Assembly: GCA_013215025.1 (NCBI GenBank)
Contig: JABSRR010000052.1
Span: forward strand, 1 to 7,976
Source of the DNA: Pseudomonadales bacterium
GTDB lineage: Bacteria > Pseudomonadota > Gammaproteobacteria > Pseudomonadales > DT-91
Length of the DNA stretch: 7,976 nt
Direction: 5' to 3'
Both the position numbers and the translations under genes were made by a program. Shown here piece by piece: positions 1 through 7,352 of this stretch (position 1 is its first letter; the number at the start of each line of letters is the position of its first letter). The notes below the pieces were generated by a model that worked only from the letters and a program-made list of their open reading frames with translations, ran no database searches and had not been told where the DNA came from.

Positions 1-1185
<1,185 letters not shown>

Positions 1186-1186
<1 letters not shown>

Positions 1187-1791
1187 TGCCATCATTATCG
1201 AAATTTTGTTGCCTGCTGTGTGCGGTGTTTTTTACTGCCTGTACCACGTCTCCGCCAAAGAATCTCGATAATATATGCGCAATATTTGATGAGAAGCGCG
1301 GCTGGTATGACGATGCGAAAGATTCGCAAGACGACTGGGGCACGTCGATTCCAACCATGATGGCGTTTATTCATCAAGAGTCGCGCTTTGTCGCCGATGC
1401 TAAGCCACCGCGTAAAAAGATTTTGGGCTTTATCCCAGGTGGACGTTTGTCTAGCGCTTATGGCTATCCGCAGGCTAAAGATGAAACCTGGAAAGTCTAT
1501 CAACGTTCGACTGGTAATTATGGCCATGACCGCGATGACTTTGCCGACGCGGTATATTTTATAGGTTGGTACAATGACCAAAGCAATCGCCGGAATAAAA
1601 TTCCAAAATGGGATACTGCTAAGCTTTATCTTGCTTATCACGAGGGGCAGGGCGGCTATGCGCGAGGCAGTTATAAGCGCAAAAGTTGGTTAATCCGCGT
1701 GTCAAAAAAGGTCGCCGACCGTGCCTGGCGGTATAAGACGCAACTTCAAAAGTGTGAAAAGCGATTGCAAAGTCGCGGCTGGTTTTGGTGA
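1186..1791 (+). CDS. SLT/lysozyme-like outer-membrane lipoprotein downstream of ligA
   Basis: This 201-residue protein is a probable lipoprotein with a lytic-transglycosylase-like fold. Residues 1-18 form a short signal peptide with a hydrophobic core (CCLLCAVFFTA), and Cys19 in FTAC is the lipidation site. Thr20 follows rather than Asp, so the usual sorting rule predicts the outer membrane. The mature part shows the order expected of an SLT domain: FIHQESRF at 61-68 with the candidate catalytic Glu65, then SAYGYPQAKDETW at 90-102 in place of the classical GLMQ segment, then LAYHEGQGGYARGSY at 149-163 resembling the YNAG motif. The C-terminus is basic and rich in Trp. By family knowledge such proteins cleave peptidoglycan, but activity here is inference. 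The ATG overlaps the ligA stop by one base (TAATG), with GGGA at 1177-1180 as ribosome site, which suggests translational coupling. A link to DNA ligase function is not evident. Confidence 0.85.
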
Positions 1792-1879
1792 TTCTGACGC
1801 AATATTCAGACCCTAAATAGAGAAAACTCTGAGTGCTAATTACGAATAATTCTCACTTCCTATATTTCGAGACGCCCTG

Positions 1880-1897
1880 TCTAAAAATGTGTTTAGA
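1880..1897. repeat. Short inverted repeat TCTAAA-N6-TTTAGA
   Basis: Two perfect 6-base arms (1880-1885 and 1892-1897) are separated by AATGTG. The arms are AT-rich and would make a weak RNA hairpin, so a protein-binding half-site pair is as likely as a structure. It lies immediately before the longer repeat at 1907-1932. Such a repeat can occur by chance in AT-rich spacer, hence the low confidence in any function. Confidence 0.35.
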
Positions 1898-1906
1898 AAG
1901 GCATAA

Positions 1907-1932
1907 AAATTTCACTTTTATTGCTGAAATTT
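1907..1932. repeat. Perfect 8-bp inverted repeat AAATTTCA-N10-TGAAATTT
   Basis: The arms at 1907-1914 and 1925-1932 are exact reverse complements, separated by ten bases (CTTTTATTGC). The geometry, 26 bases in all with arm centres about 18 bases apart, would suit either a dimeric regulator or a modest RNA hairpin. It is not followed by a T-run, so it is not a terminator on its own. It could belong to the 3' tail of the ligA-lipoprotein transcript or be an operator for the downstream operon; the sequence alone does not decide. Confidence 0.5.
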
Positions 1933-1955
1933 GAGCACAGTTATGAAACAATTGC

Positions 1956-1978
1956 GCGCACAAAAAATGCGCTTTTTT
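1956..1978 (+). terminator. Probable intrinsic terminator for the ligA-lipoprotein transcript
   Basis: The stem GCGCA (1956-1960) pairs with TGCGC (1968-1972) across the loop CAAAAAA and is followed by six T residues (1973-1978). The stem is only 5 bp but GC-rich and directly abuts the T-run. Flanking CAATTG copies (1949-1954, 1981-1986) are mutually complementary and could extend the structure at the base. A competing fold pairs CAAAAAA with TTTTTTG. It is unusually far, about 165 bases, from the preceding stop codon. Confidence 0.55.
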
Positions 1979-2066
1979 GTCAATTGAGTGGGCTGATTAG
2001 CCAAATATATGGCTGTCAACGTAATAGCTTAAGACACGATAACAATAACGACAAGTTACTGATTCG

Positions 2067-2098
2067 TTGACAAAAAAACTGTTGTAACCAGCTTAAAT
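2067..2098 (+). promoter_or_regulatory. Candidate promoter of the oxidoreductase-korAB operon
   Basis: TTGACA at 2067-2072 is a perfect sigma-70 -35 box. The -10 is poor: the best choices are CTTAAA (2092-2097, spacer 19) or TTAAAT (2093-2098, spacer 20), both further away than ideal. If it is used, transcription would begin around 2103-2106, leaving almost no leader ahead of the TTG start at 2113. A promoter further upstream or an activator-dependent one is therefore equally possible. Confidence 0.3.
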
Positions 2099-2101
2099 TT
2101 C

Positions 2102-2105
2102 AGGA
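2102..2105 (+). promoter_or_regulatory. Ribosome binding site AGGA supporting the TTG start at 2113
   Basis: AGGA ends seven bases before TTG at 2113, a normal spacing. Reading upstream in the same frame there is no ATG or GTG before the stop codon TGA at 2068-2070, so TTG is the only start that keeps the conserved N-terminus (DPEFYHKTVDCQYACP). An ATG at 2105-2107 is in another frame and ends after three codons. Confidence 0.65.
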
Positions 2106-2112
2106 TGCGACC

Positions 2113-3906
2113 TTGAAACCGACAAATGTAAAAGACCCAGAGTTTTATCATAAAACTGTGGATTGCCAGTACGCCTGCCCAGCACATACCCCTGTGCCTG
2201 AATACATTCGTTTGATTGCTCAGGAGCGATACACCGACGCCTATATGATTAACTGGCAATCGAACGTGTTTCCATCGGTTTTAGGCCGCGTTTGTGATCG
2301 CCCATGCGAGCCGGCCTGTCGTCGCGGTCGTGTTGAAGAAGAGCCCGTGGCTATCTGCCGTTTAAAACGGGTGGCTGCAGATAATTTTGACCATGCCGAC
2401 TTTGAATCACGTCTTCCGGATATCCAGCCTGCAAACGGTAAAAAAATCGGTATTGTTGGCGGCGGTCCTGCGGCATTAACAGTTGCCCGCGATTTAGCGC
2501 CGTTAGGCTATACCATAGAGCTGTATGATAATCAGCCGGTTGGCGGTGGTATGATGCGCAGCCAAATCCCTGCATTTCGTCTACCTGAAGAAGAGCTGGC
2601 GCGTGAAGTCAATTATATTCTGAACATGGGTGTGAATGCGCAATTCAATACCTATGTTGATTCTTTACAGTCAATTTTAGATAAAAATTACGATGCCGTT
2701 GTGGTCGCTACTGGTGCACCTGCTGGGCGTGATTTGAAAAAATTAGACGGCCGCGAAGCGGCTGATGCCAATATTCATATTGGCGTTGAATGGTTAGCCA
2801 ATGTCGCCTTTGAGCATACCTCGAAAATTGGCGAAAAAGTTATTGTGCTAGGTGGCGGTAATACTGCCATGGACTGTTGCCGTACTTCGCTGCGCTTGGG
2901 TGCAAAAGAAGTGACGGTTGCGGTTCGTTCACCATTTTCTGATATGAAAGCCTCACCGTGGGAAATCGAAGATACTCAGCATGAAGGCATTCCTATTCTT
3001 GATAATCATGCACCGAAAGCGTTTATTACCGAAAATGGTAAATTGGTCGCGATGCAATTTGAAAAGCAGCGTGCAGAATACGACGATAACGGTAAGCGTA
3101 CCTTAATCCCAACAGGTGAAATTGTCGAAATTGCCTGCGATGATGTAATTATGGCGATCGGTCAGGACAACGCATTTCCTTGGATTGAGCGTGACCTAGG
3201 CATTGAGTTTGGAAAGTGGGACATGCCAGTCATTGATAACGAAACTTTCCAGTCGACTTTGCCACACGTTTTCTTCGCTGGCGATGCCGCGCTAGGCCCT
3301 GAGAATGTGATCACAGCCGTTGCGCAGGGTCACCAGACTGCGCTATCCATTGATTTGATGCTAAACGGTCGCAGTATTAAAGATGATCGTCCAGGCCCCA
3401 ATACCTCTATTTGGTCGACCAAAATGGGTATCCACGAATGGTCGTATGATAACGGTGTTAATACTGACGAGCGCTATATCGTTCCACTTGAAGATTTAAA
3501 GAAATCCTTAGCGAGTTTGAAAACCGAAGTTGAATTAGGCTTTTCGAAAGAGCAAGGTTTTGCAGAAGCACAGCGCTGTTTAAATTGCGATGTACAAACA
3601 GTCTTTACTGAGAAGACCTGCATCGAATGCGATGCCTGCGTCGATATCTGCCCGACAGATTGTATCAGCTTTGTACCCAATCAAGATGACGAATCAGCGC
3701 TGCGTGCCACATTGTCTGGCCCGTCGACGAACTTCGATCAAAACCTGCAGGTTTCTGAGCTTTTACCTACCGAGCGTGTCATGGTGAAAGATGAAAATGT
3801 GTGTTTGCACTGCGGTCTATGTGCAGAGCGCTGCCCAACCTCAGCTTGGGATATGCAAAAATTCTTTTATGAGACAACAAAGGCCGGTCAACAGGTCAAC
3901 AGCTAA
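2113..3906 (+). CDS. GltD-like FAD/NAD(P) oxidoreductase with N- and C-terminal Fe-S cysteines, partner of KorAB
   Basis: This 597-residue cytosolic flavoprotein resembles the small subunit of glutamate synthase (GltD) with a ferredoxin domain added at the C-terminus. The N-terminal Fe-S segment has Cys18, 22, 61, 65, 69 and 82 (CQYACP, CDRPCEPACRRG, AICRLKR). An FAD Rossmann motif GGGPAA lies at 116-121, an NAD(P) Rossmann motif GGGNTAMD at 247-254, and the second FAD contact FAGDAALGPENV at 388-399. An RCLNC pair (489, 492) precedes two 4Fe-4S motifs: CIECDACVDICP (503-514) and CLHCGLCAERCP (564-575). The nucleotide-site loop reads VAVRSPF rather than the RR of NADPH-dependent GltD, so NADH versus NADPH is open. 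It starts at TTG with AGGA seven bases before, and ends 21 bases before korA. From the operon I infer that it shuttles electrons between the KorB cluster and NAD(P)(H). It is not a true GltD, since no gltB lies nearby. Confidence 0.88.
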   Translation: MKPTNVKDPEFYHKTVDCQYACPAHTPVPEYIRLIAQERYTDAYMINWQSNVFPSVLGRVCDRPCEPACRRGRVEEEPVAICRLKRVAADNFDHADFESRLPDIQPANGKKIGIVGGGPAALTVARDLAPLGYTIELYDNQPVGGGMMRSQIPAFRLPEEELAREVNYILNMGVNAQFNTYVDSLQSILDKNYDAVVVATGAPAGRDLKKLDGREAADANIHIGVEWLANVAFEHTSKIGEKVIVLGGGNTAMDCCRTSLRLGAKEVTVAVRSPFSDMKASPWEIEDTQHEGIPILDNHAPKAFITENGKLVAMQFEKQRAEYDDNGKRTLIPTGEIVEIACDDVIMAIGQDNAFPWIERDLGIEFGKWDMPVIDNETFQSTLPHVFFAGDAALGPENVITAVAQGHQTALSIDLMLNGRSIKDDRPGPNTSIWSTKMGIHEWSYDNGVNTDERYIVPLEDLKKSLASLKTEVELGFSKEQGFAEAQRCLNCDVQTVFTEKTCIECDACVDICPTDCISFVPNQDDESALRATLSGPSTNFDQNLQVSELLPTERVMVKDENVCLHCGLCAERCPTSAWDMQKFFYETTKAGQQVNS

Positions 3907-3927
3907 AGCGCTGTTAAGGTAATCAAG

Positions 3928-5805
3928 ATGTCAGATGTAGCAGTCAAAGATTCAACGCCGAAAATCGAAGCAGTTAATGATTTTGTCATTAAATTTGCAA
4001 ACGTTAACGGAACGGGTTCGGCTTCTGCGAACGGAATGTTTGCAAAAGCCGTTTTTCGCATGGGAATTCCGGTCTCACCAAAAAACGTATTCCCATCGAA
4101 TATTCAAGGTTTGCCTACTTGGTATGAAGTGCGCATAAATGAAAAGGGATATATTGGCCGCCGTGAAGGCTGCGATTTTATGGTCTCGGTTAACCCGCAA
4201 TCATACAAAGCCGATGTTGCTCAGGTAAGTCCCGGTGGTTACTTTTTTTATGACAGTACTAAACCACTACCTAATCAGCTAATTCGTGACGATGTTAACT
4301 ATATTGGCGTACCGCTAACAGAAATGTGCTTACGCGAGTATACCGATCCTCGCCAGCGTCAGCTGTTTAAAAATATTATTTATGTTGGTGCCTTGGCAGC
4401 ATTGTTAGATATTGAATGGAAAGTGCTAACCGATATGGTTGAGGCGCAGTTTGCTAAAAAACAAAAGCTGATTCCTGCCAATATTAAAGCGCTTGAGCTT
4501 GGCTTTGATTATGCCAAAGCACACTATAACTGCCCATGTTCCGTTCGTTTAGAACGCCGTGATGTTGTTGGTGACAAAATTCTTATGGAAGGCAACGCTG
4601 CTTGCGGCCTCGGCGCGGTTTATGCTGGTGCAACGGTAGCTGGCTGGTACCCTATTACCCCTTCAACCTCTGTTGTTGACGCATTTACAAAATATGCCAA
4701 GCAGCTTCGGGTTGATCCAGAGACGGGTAAAAATAAATTTGCTATTGCGCAGGCTGAAGATGAGCTTGCTGCGATTGGCATGGTAATTGGCGCAAACTGG
4801 AATGGCGCGCGTGCGTTTACTGCAACCTCAGGTCCAGGCGTTTCCCTGATGGCAGAGTTTTTAGGTTTGGCCTATTTTGCTGAGATCCCTAGCGTTTTGA
4901 TTGATGTGCAGCGTGCAGGCCCCTCCACTGGCATGCCTACACGTACTCAGCAGTCAGATATCGTGGCGGCCGCTTATGCGTCGCACGGGGATACAAAACA
5001 TATTTTATTATTCCCAGCATCCCCCAAAGAGTGTTTCGATCATACTGCGGCAGCCTTTGATATTGCTGAGCGTATGCAGACGCCGGTGATTATGCTTACT
5101 GATCTCGATCTAGGCATGAATGACCATATGTCTGAGCCACTTGAGTGGGACGATAGCCGTGCCTACGATCGTGGTAAAGTTTTCACTCATGATGATTTAG
5201 AAAACATGCAGCAACGCTTTGGTCGCTATCTTGATGTTGATGGCGATGGTATTCCTTACCGTACATACCCAGGTACACACCCAACTAAGGGCTCGTTTTT
5301 CACACGTGGTACCTCGCGTGATGAGTATGCAGTGTATACTGAAAACGGCGATGAATACGTCAAAAATATGAATCGTCTGTTAAAGAAATGGGAAACCGCG
5401 AAAGATGTTGTGCCTGCTCCTGAGGTATACCAAGCATCTAATCAGTCTAATCGTGGTGTGATTTTCTTCGGCACCTCTACTGATTCGTCGCTAGAGGCAC
5501 TTGATTATCTTGCAGATAAAGGTATTCAGTTAGATGCATTACGTGTGAAAGCATTCCCATTTAACGATACCGTTAAAGCTTTTATTGATGATCATGATGA
5601 AGTGTTCGTGATTGAGCAAAACCGTGATGCACAGCTGCGTCAGCTAGTGATTAATGAATTTGATATCGTGCCGAGTAAGTTGGTTTCGGTGTTGGAGTTT
5701 GGCGGCATGCCAATTACAGCTGCGCATATTCAAAGTCAAATTGAAGCCCATCTAAACCCCGTTAGCAATGTCACTCAGCTTAAAGTTGCGGAGCAGTCGT
5801 CATGA
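3928..5805 (+). CDS. korA: 2-oxoacid:ferredoxin oxidoreductase, fused gamma-alpha subunit (KorA type)
   Basis: This is the large subunit of a coenzyme A-acylating 2-oxoacid oxidoreductase, 625 residues. Residues about 18-205 are the gamma domain (IKFANVNGTGSASANGMFAKA onwards). Residues about 218-450 are the pyrimidine-binding alpha domain, with GNAACGLGAVYAG, the substrate-site motif YPITP at 241-245, QAEDELAAIGMVIGA (275-289) and TATSGPGVSLMAEFLGLA (298-315). DGDGIPYRTYPGTHP and FFTRG (438-461) are typical of the family. The C-terminal domain (508-600) includes VIEQNRDAQL. The gamma-then-alpha fusion in one chain is the arrangement of the 2-oxoglutarate-type enzymes. A CPC pair (Cys202, Cys204) lies at the domain linker; its role is unknown to me. 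The start has AAGGT seven bases before ATG. The 3' end overlaps korB by ATGA. The family is clear; substrate (2-oxoglutarate rather than pyruvate or branched-chain oxoacids) is inferred. Confidence 0.93.
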   Translation: MSDVAVKDSTPKIEAVNDFVIKFANVNGTGSASANGMFAKAVFRMGIPVSPKNVFPSNIQGLPTWYEVRINEKGYIGRREGCDFMVSVNPQSYKADVAQVSPGGYFFYDSTKPLPNQLIRDDVNYIGVPLTEMCLREYTDPRQRQLFKNIIYVGALAALLDIEWKVLTDMVEAQFAKKQKLIPANIKALELGFDYAKAHYNCPCSVRLERRDVVGDKILMEGNAACGLGAVYAGATVAGWYPITPSTSVVDAFTKYAKQLRVDPETGKNKFAIAQAEDELAAIGMVIGANWNGARAFTATSGPGVSLMAEFLGLAYFAEIPSVLIDVQRAGPSTGMPTRTQQSDIVAAAYASHGDTKHILLFPASPKECFDHTAAAFDIAERMQTPVIMLTDLDLGMNDHMSEPLEWDDSRAYDRGKVFTHDDLENMQQRFGRYLDVDGDGIPYRTYPGTHPTKGSFFTRGTSRDEYAVYTENGDEYVKNMNRLLKKWETAKDVVPAPEVYQASNQSNRGVIFFGTSTDSSLEALDYLADKGIQLDALRVKAFPFNDTVKAFIDDHDEVFVIEQNRDAQLRQLVINEFDIVPSKLVSVLEFGGMPITAAHIQSQIEAHLNPVSNVTQLKVAEQSS

Positions 5806-6854
5806 GTTATTTTAAGCCAGCTTTTCGCCATCCTGATCTGCCTAAAAACAAACTGGGCTTTACCAAAAAAGACTATGAGGGCGCAATTTCGACCTTATGT
5901 GCTGGGTGTGGCCATGACTCTATTTCAAATGCGATTATTCAAGCTTGCTTTGAGATGTCTATTGCCCCGCATGAAGTGGCTAAAATGTCGGGTATTGGCT
6001 GCTCTTCAAAAACCCCAACCTATTTTTTAGGTAACTCGCACGGTTTTAACTCGGTTCACGGACGTATGCCTTCTGTTGCAACCGGTGCCAATATGGCCAA
6101 CCGTAACTTGAAATATATTGGTGTTTCAGGTGACGGTGACACGGCCTCTATTGGCATGGGCCAATTTGCTCACGTCACGCGTCGTAACTTGAACATGATG
6201 TATATTGTTGAGAATAATGGCTGCTATGGTTTAACCAAGGGCCAGGATTCTGCTACGGCTGACGAGGGCTCAACCTCTAAAGCTGGCTCGGTTAACCCGT
6301 TCTCACCGATTGACTTGGTATCGATGGCGCTGCAGCTTGGCGCGACGTTTGTTGCTCGATCTTTTTCGGGTGATAAGGCTCAGCTAGTCCCACTTATTAA
6401 AGCAGCTATGGCTCACCCTGGCTTTGCGTTTATTGACGTTGTGTCTCCTTGTGTCACCTTTAACAATAATCCAGGTTCTACCAAGGCCTACGATTATGTA
6501 CGTGATCATTTAGAGGCTACCTCAACGATTGATTTTGTGCCCATGCATGAAGAAATCACCACTGAATATGCTGAAGGTGAGGCGAAGTCTGTTGCTATGC
6601 ACGACGGTTCAATAGTGCAGCTGCAAAAGTTGGCAGAAGGCTGGGATCCAACCGACCGCATTTCAGCGATTAACGCGGTTGCCGAGGCTCAGGCAAAAGA
6701 TGAAATTTTAACCGGTTTAATCTATGTCGATACTGAGAGTGCAGAGTTTCACGAGACAATCAGTACGGTACCGCAGTCATTAAACTCGCTCGGTGAACAA
6801 GAGTTGTGCCCAGGTTCTGAGGCTTTAGCAAAAATCAACGCCAGCATGCGCTAG
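5802..6854 (+). CDS. korB: 2-oxoacid:ferredoxin oxidoreductase, beta subunit (KorB type)
   Basis: The beta subunit (350 residues) binds thiamine diphosphate and one [4Fe-4S] cluster and carries electrons from the decarboxylated substrate to the acceptor. The thiamine diphosphate motif runs from GDGD (110-113) to NN (138-139), with IGMGQFAHVTRRN between. Four cysteines have the spacing of the archaeal enzymes: Cys33 and Cys36 in CAGCGH, Cys67 in GIGCSSK and Cys217 in SPCVTFNN. Lys70 and Leu144 (CYGLTKG) occupy positions which, as I recall from Sulfolobus work, help accept 2-oxoglutarate. The start ATG overlaps the korA stop (ATGA), with GGAG at 5790-5793 as ribosome site, so translation is coupled and subunits are made in step. 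The last 35 or so residues (FHETISTVPQSLNSLGEQELCPGSEAL) are a usual C-terminal tail in this subgroup. A strong terminator follows. Confidence 0.94.
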   Translation: MSYFKPAFRHPDLPKNKLGFTKKDYEGAISTLCAGCGHDSISNAIIQACFEMSIAPHEVAKMSGIGCSSKTPTYFLGNSHGFNSVHGRMPSVATGANMANRNLKYIGVSGDGDTASIGMGQFAHVTRRNLNMMYIVENNGCYGLTKGQDSATADEGSTSKAGSVNPFSPIDLVSMALQLGATFVARSFSGDKAQLVPLIKAAMAHPGFAFIDVVSPCVTFNNNPGSTKAYDYVRDHLEATSTIDFVPMHEEITTEYAEGEAKSVAMHDGSIVQLQKLAEGWDPTDRISAINAVAEAQAKDEILTGLIYVDTESAEFHETISTVPQSLNSLGEQELCPGSEALAKINASMR

Positions 6855-6878
6855 TCAACAGCGTATTCTGCTTCTGGT

Positions 6879-6905
6879 AAAAACTCGCTGCGGCGAGTTT
6901 TTTTT
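6879..6905 (+). terminator. Strong intrinsic terminator after korB
   Basis: ACTCGC (6883-6888) pairs with GCGAGT (6893-6898) around the loop TGCG; A residues upstream and T residues downstream lengthen the stem. It is followed by a run of eight T in total. It begins about 25 bases after the korB stop, marking the end of the three-gene operon. Confidence 0.9.
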
Positions 6906-6914
6906 CGCCATTTT

Positions 6915-6942
6915 TTGCAATCCTTCAATTCTCAGCTATTTT
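6915..6942 (+). promoter_or_regulatory. Candidate sigma-70 promoter of the ComEA-like gene
   Basis: TTGCAA (6915-6920) and TATTTT (6937-6942) are separated by 16 bases. Transcription would start near 6949, giving a leader of about 26 bases that includes the AAGGAG ribosome site. The placement just after the korB terminator makes a separate promoter necessary, but neither box is a full consensus match. Confidence 0.35.
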
Positions 6943-6974
6943 TTGATGGTCATGATGACAAAGGAGAAATGACA

Positions 6975-7229
6975 ATGATTGTTAAAACTGTATTACTGAG
7001 CAGTATCTTAGTAGCTGCCTCTGCATTTGCAGGCCCAGTTAATATTAACCAAGCGGATGCAGATACACTAGCGCATGAATTGCAGGGCGTTGGCGAGAAA
7101 AGAGCCGCGGCAATTGTCGCTTATCGTGACCAACACGGTAAATTTACTCAAGCTGAGCAATTGGTGAATGTGTCCGGTATAGGCCAGCGTGTGTATGAAC
7201 AGAATAAAGCGTTTATTCGTTTAAAGTAG
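6975..7229 (+). CDS. Secreted ComEA-family helix-hairpin-helix protein
   Basis: This small periplasmic protein is predicted to bind DNA. From ATG at 6975 it has 84 residues. Residues 1-19 are a signal peptide (MIVKTVLLSSILVAASAFA) with an AFA cleavage site, leaving about 65 residues. The mature part begins GPVNINQADADTL, the usual ComEA opening, and contains two helix-hairpin-helix motifs: LQGVGEKRAAAIVAYR (36-51) and VSGIGQRVYEQNK (66-78). The family includes the DNA receptor of natural transformation, but many Gammaproteobacteria carry such short soluble versions without proven competence roles. Start choice: GGAG at 6963-6966 lies eight bases before this ATG but only two before the in-frame ATG at 6969. 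A still earlier TTG at 6915 would add a non-signal leader and lies inside the likely promoter. The gene is a single unit between two terminators. Confidence 0.87.
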   Translation: MIVKTVLLSSILVAASAFAGPVNINQADADTLAHELQGVGEKRAAAIVAYRDQHGKFTQAEQLVNVSGIGQRVYEQNKAFIRLK

Positions 7230-7278
7230 CTTTCGCGCAATATACCTAGAATATTCATACACAATGAGTCAATAAAGG

Positions 7279-7304
7279 AAAAAGCGGCGTTAAGCCGCTT
7301 TTTT
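7279..7304 (+). terminator. Intrinsic terminator after the ComEA-like gene
   Basis: AAGCGGC (7282-7288) pairs exactly with GCCGCTT (7294-7300) around a 5-base loop. A residues precede it and six T residues (7299-7304) close it. The A-run upstream and T-run downstream could allow it to work in both directions, though no minus-strand gene needs it here. It lies about 50 bases after the stop codon. Confidence 0.9.
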
Positions 7305-7312
7305 AATTGCAC

Positions 7313-7341
7313 TTATCTCAGTAGAATGCGCATTTGATAAT
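7313..7341 (+). promoter_or_regulatory. Candidate promoter of the flippase-like membrane gene
   Basis: GATAAT (7336-7341) matches the -10 consensus at five of six positions. A weak -35 TTATCT (7313-7318) lies 17 bases upstream. Transcription would start around 7348, only a few bases before the GTG at 7353, so the message would be nearly leaderless. That agrees with the absence of a clear ribosome site. Confidence 0.35.
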
Positions 7342-7352
7342 AATAAAGCGCT

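Larger units (their letters stand above)
1792..2112. other. Non-coding gap with structured elements between the ligA operon and the oxidoreductase operon
   Basis: No convincing reading frame, tRNA or known riboswitch is seen in these 321 bases. The sequence is AT-rich compared with its flanks. In order it holds a 6-bp inverted repeat (1880-1897), a perfect 8-bp inverted repeat (1907-1932), a terminator-like hairpin with a T-run (1956-1978), three GGCT/AGCC blocks able to form alternative 4-bp stems (1991-2014), and a consensus TTGACA (2067-2072). The terminator sits about 165 bases past the lipoprotein stop, so the upstream transcript would carry a long 3' tail. A small RNA or a regulator-binding region is possible but not demonstrated. 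Confidence 0.7.

Noticed and set aside
1195..1641. Minus-strand open frame of 148 codons opposite the lipoprotein gene
   Set aside because: It is a shadow of the + strand gene, which has a lipobox and an SLT signature; the antisense product has no family features and no ribosome site I can see.
1991..2014. GGCT/AGCC/GGCT blocks as a switching hairpin or riboswitch
   Set aside because: The stems are only 4 bp, there is no T-run and no known aptamer core; this is within chance expectation.
2014..2043. GATAAC at 2038-2043 as a -10 box for the oxidoreductase operon
   Set aside because: No acceptable -35 lies 15-19 bases upstream (GTCAAC is a poor match), while TTGACA at 2067 is a full -35 match.
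6915..6974. Longer ComEA-like protein starting at TTG 6915 or ATG 6969
   Set aside because: The extra residues are polar and would bury the signal peptide. The AAGGAG site is correctly spaced only for ATG 6975, and TTG 6915 lies in the likely promoter.
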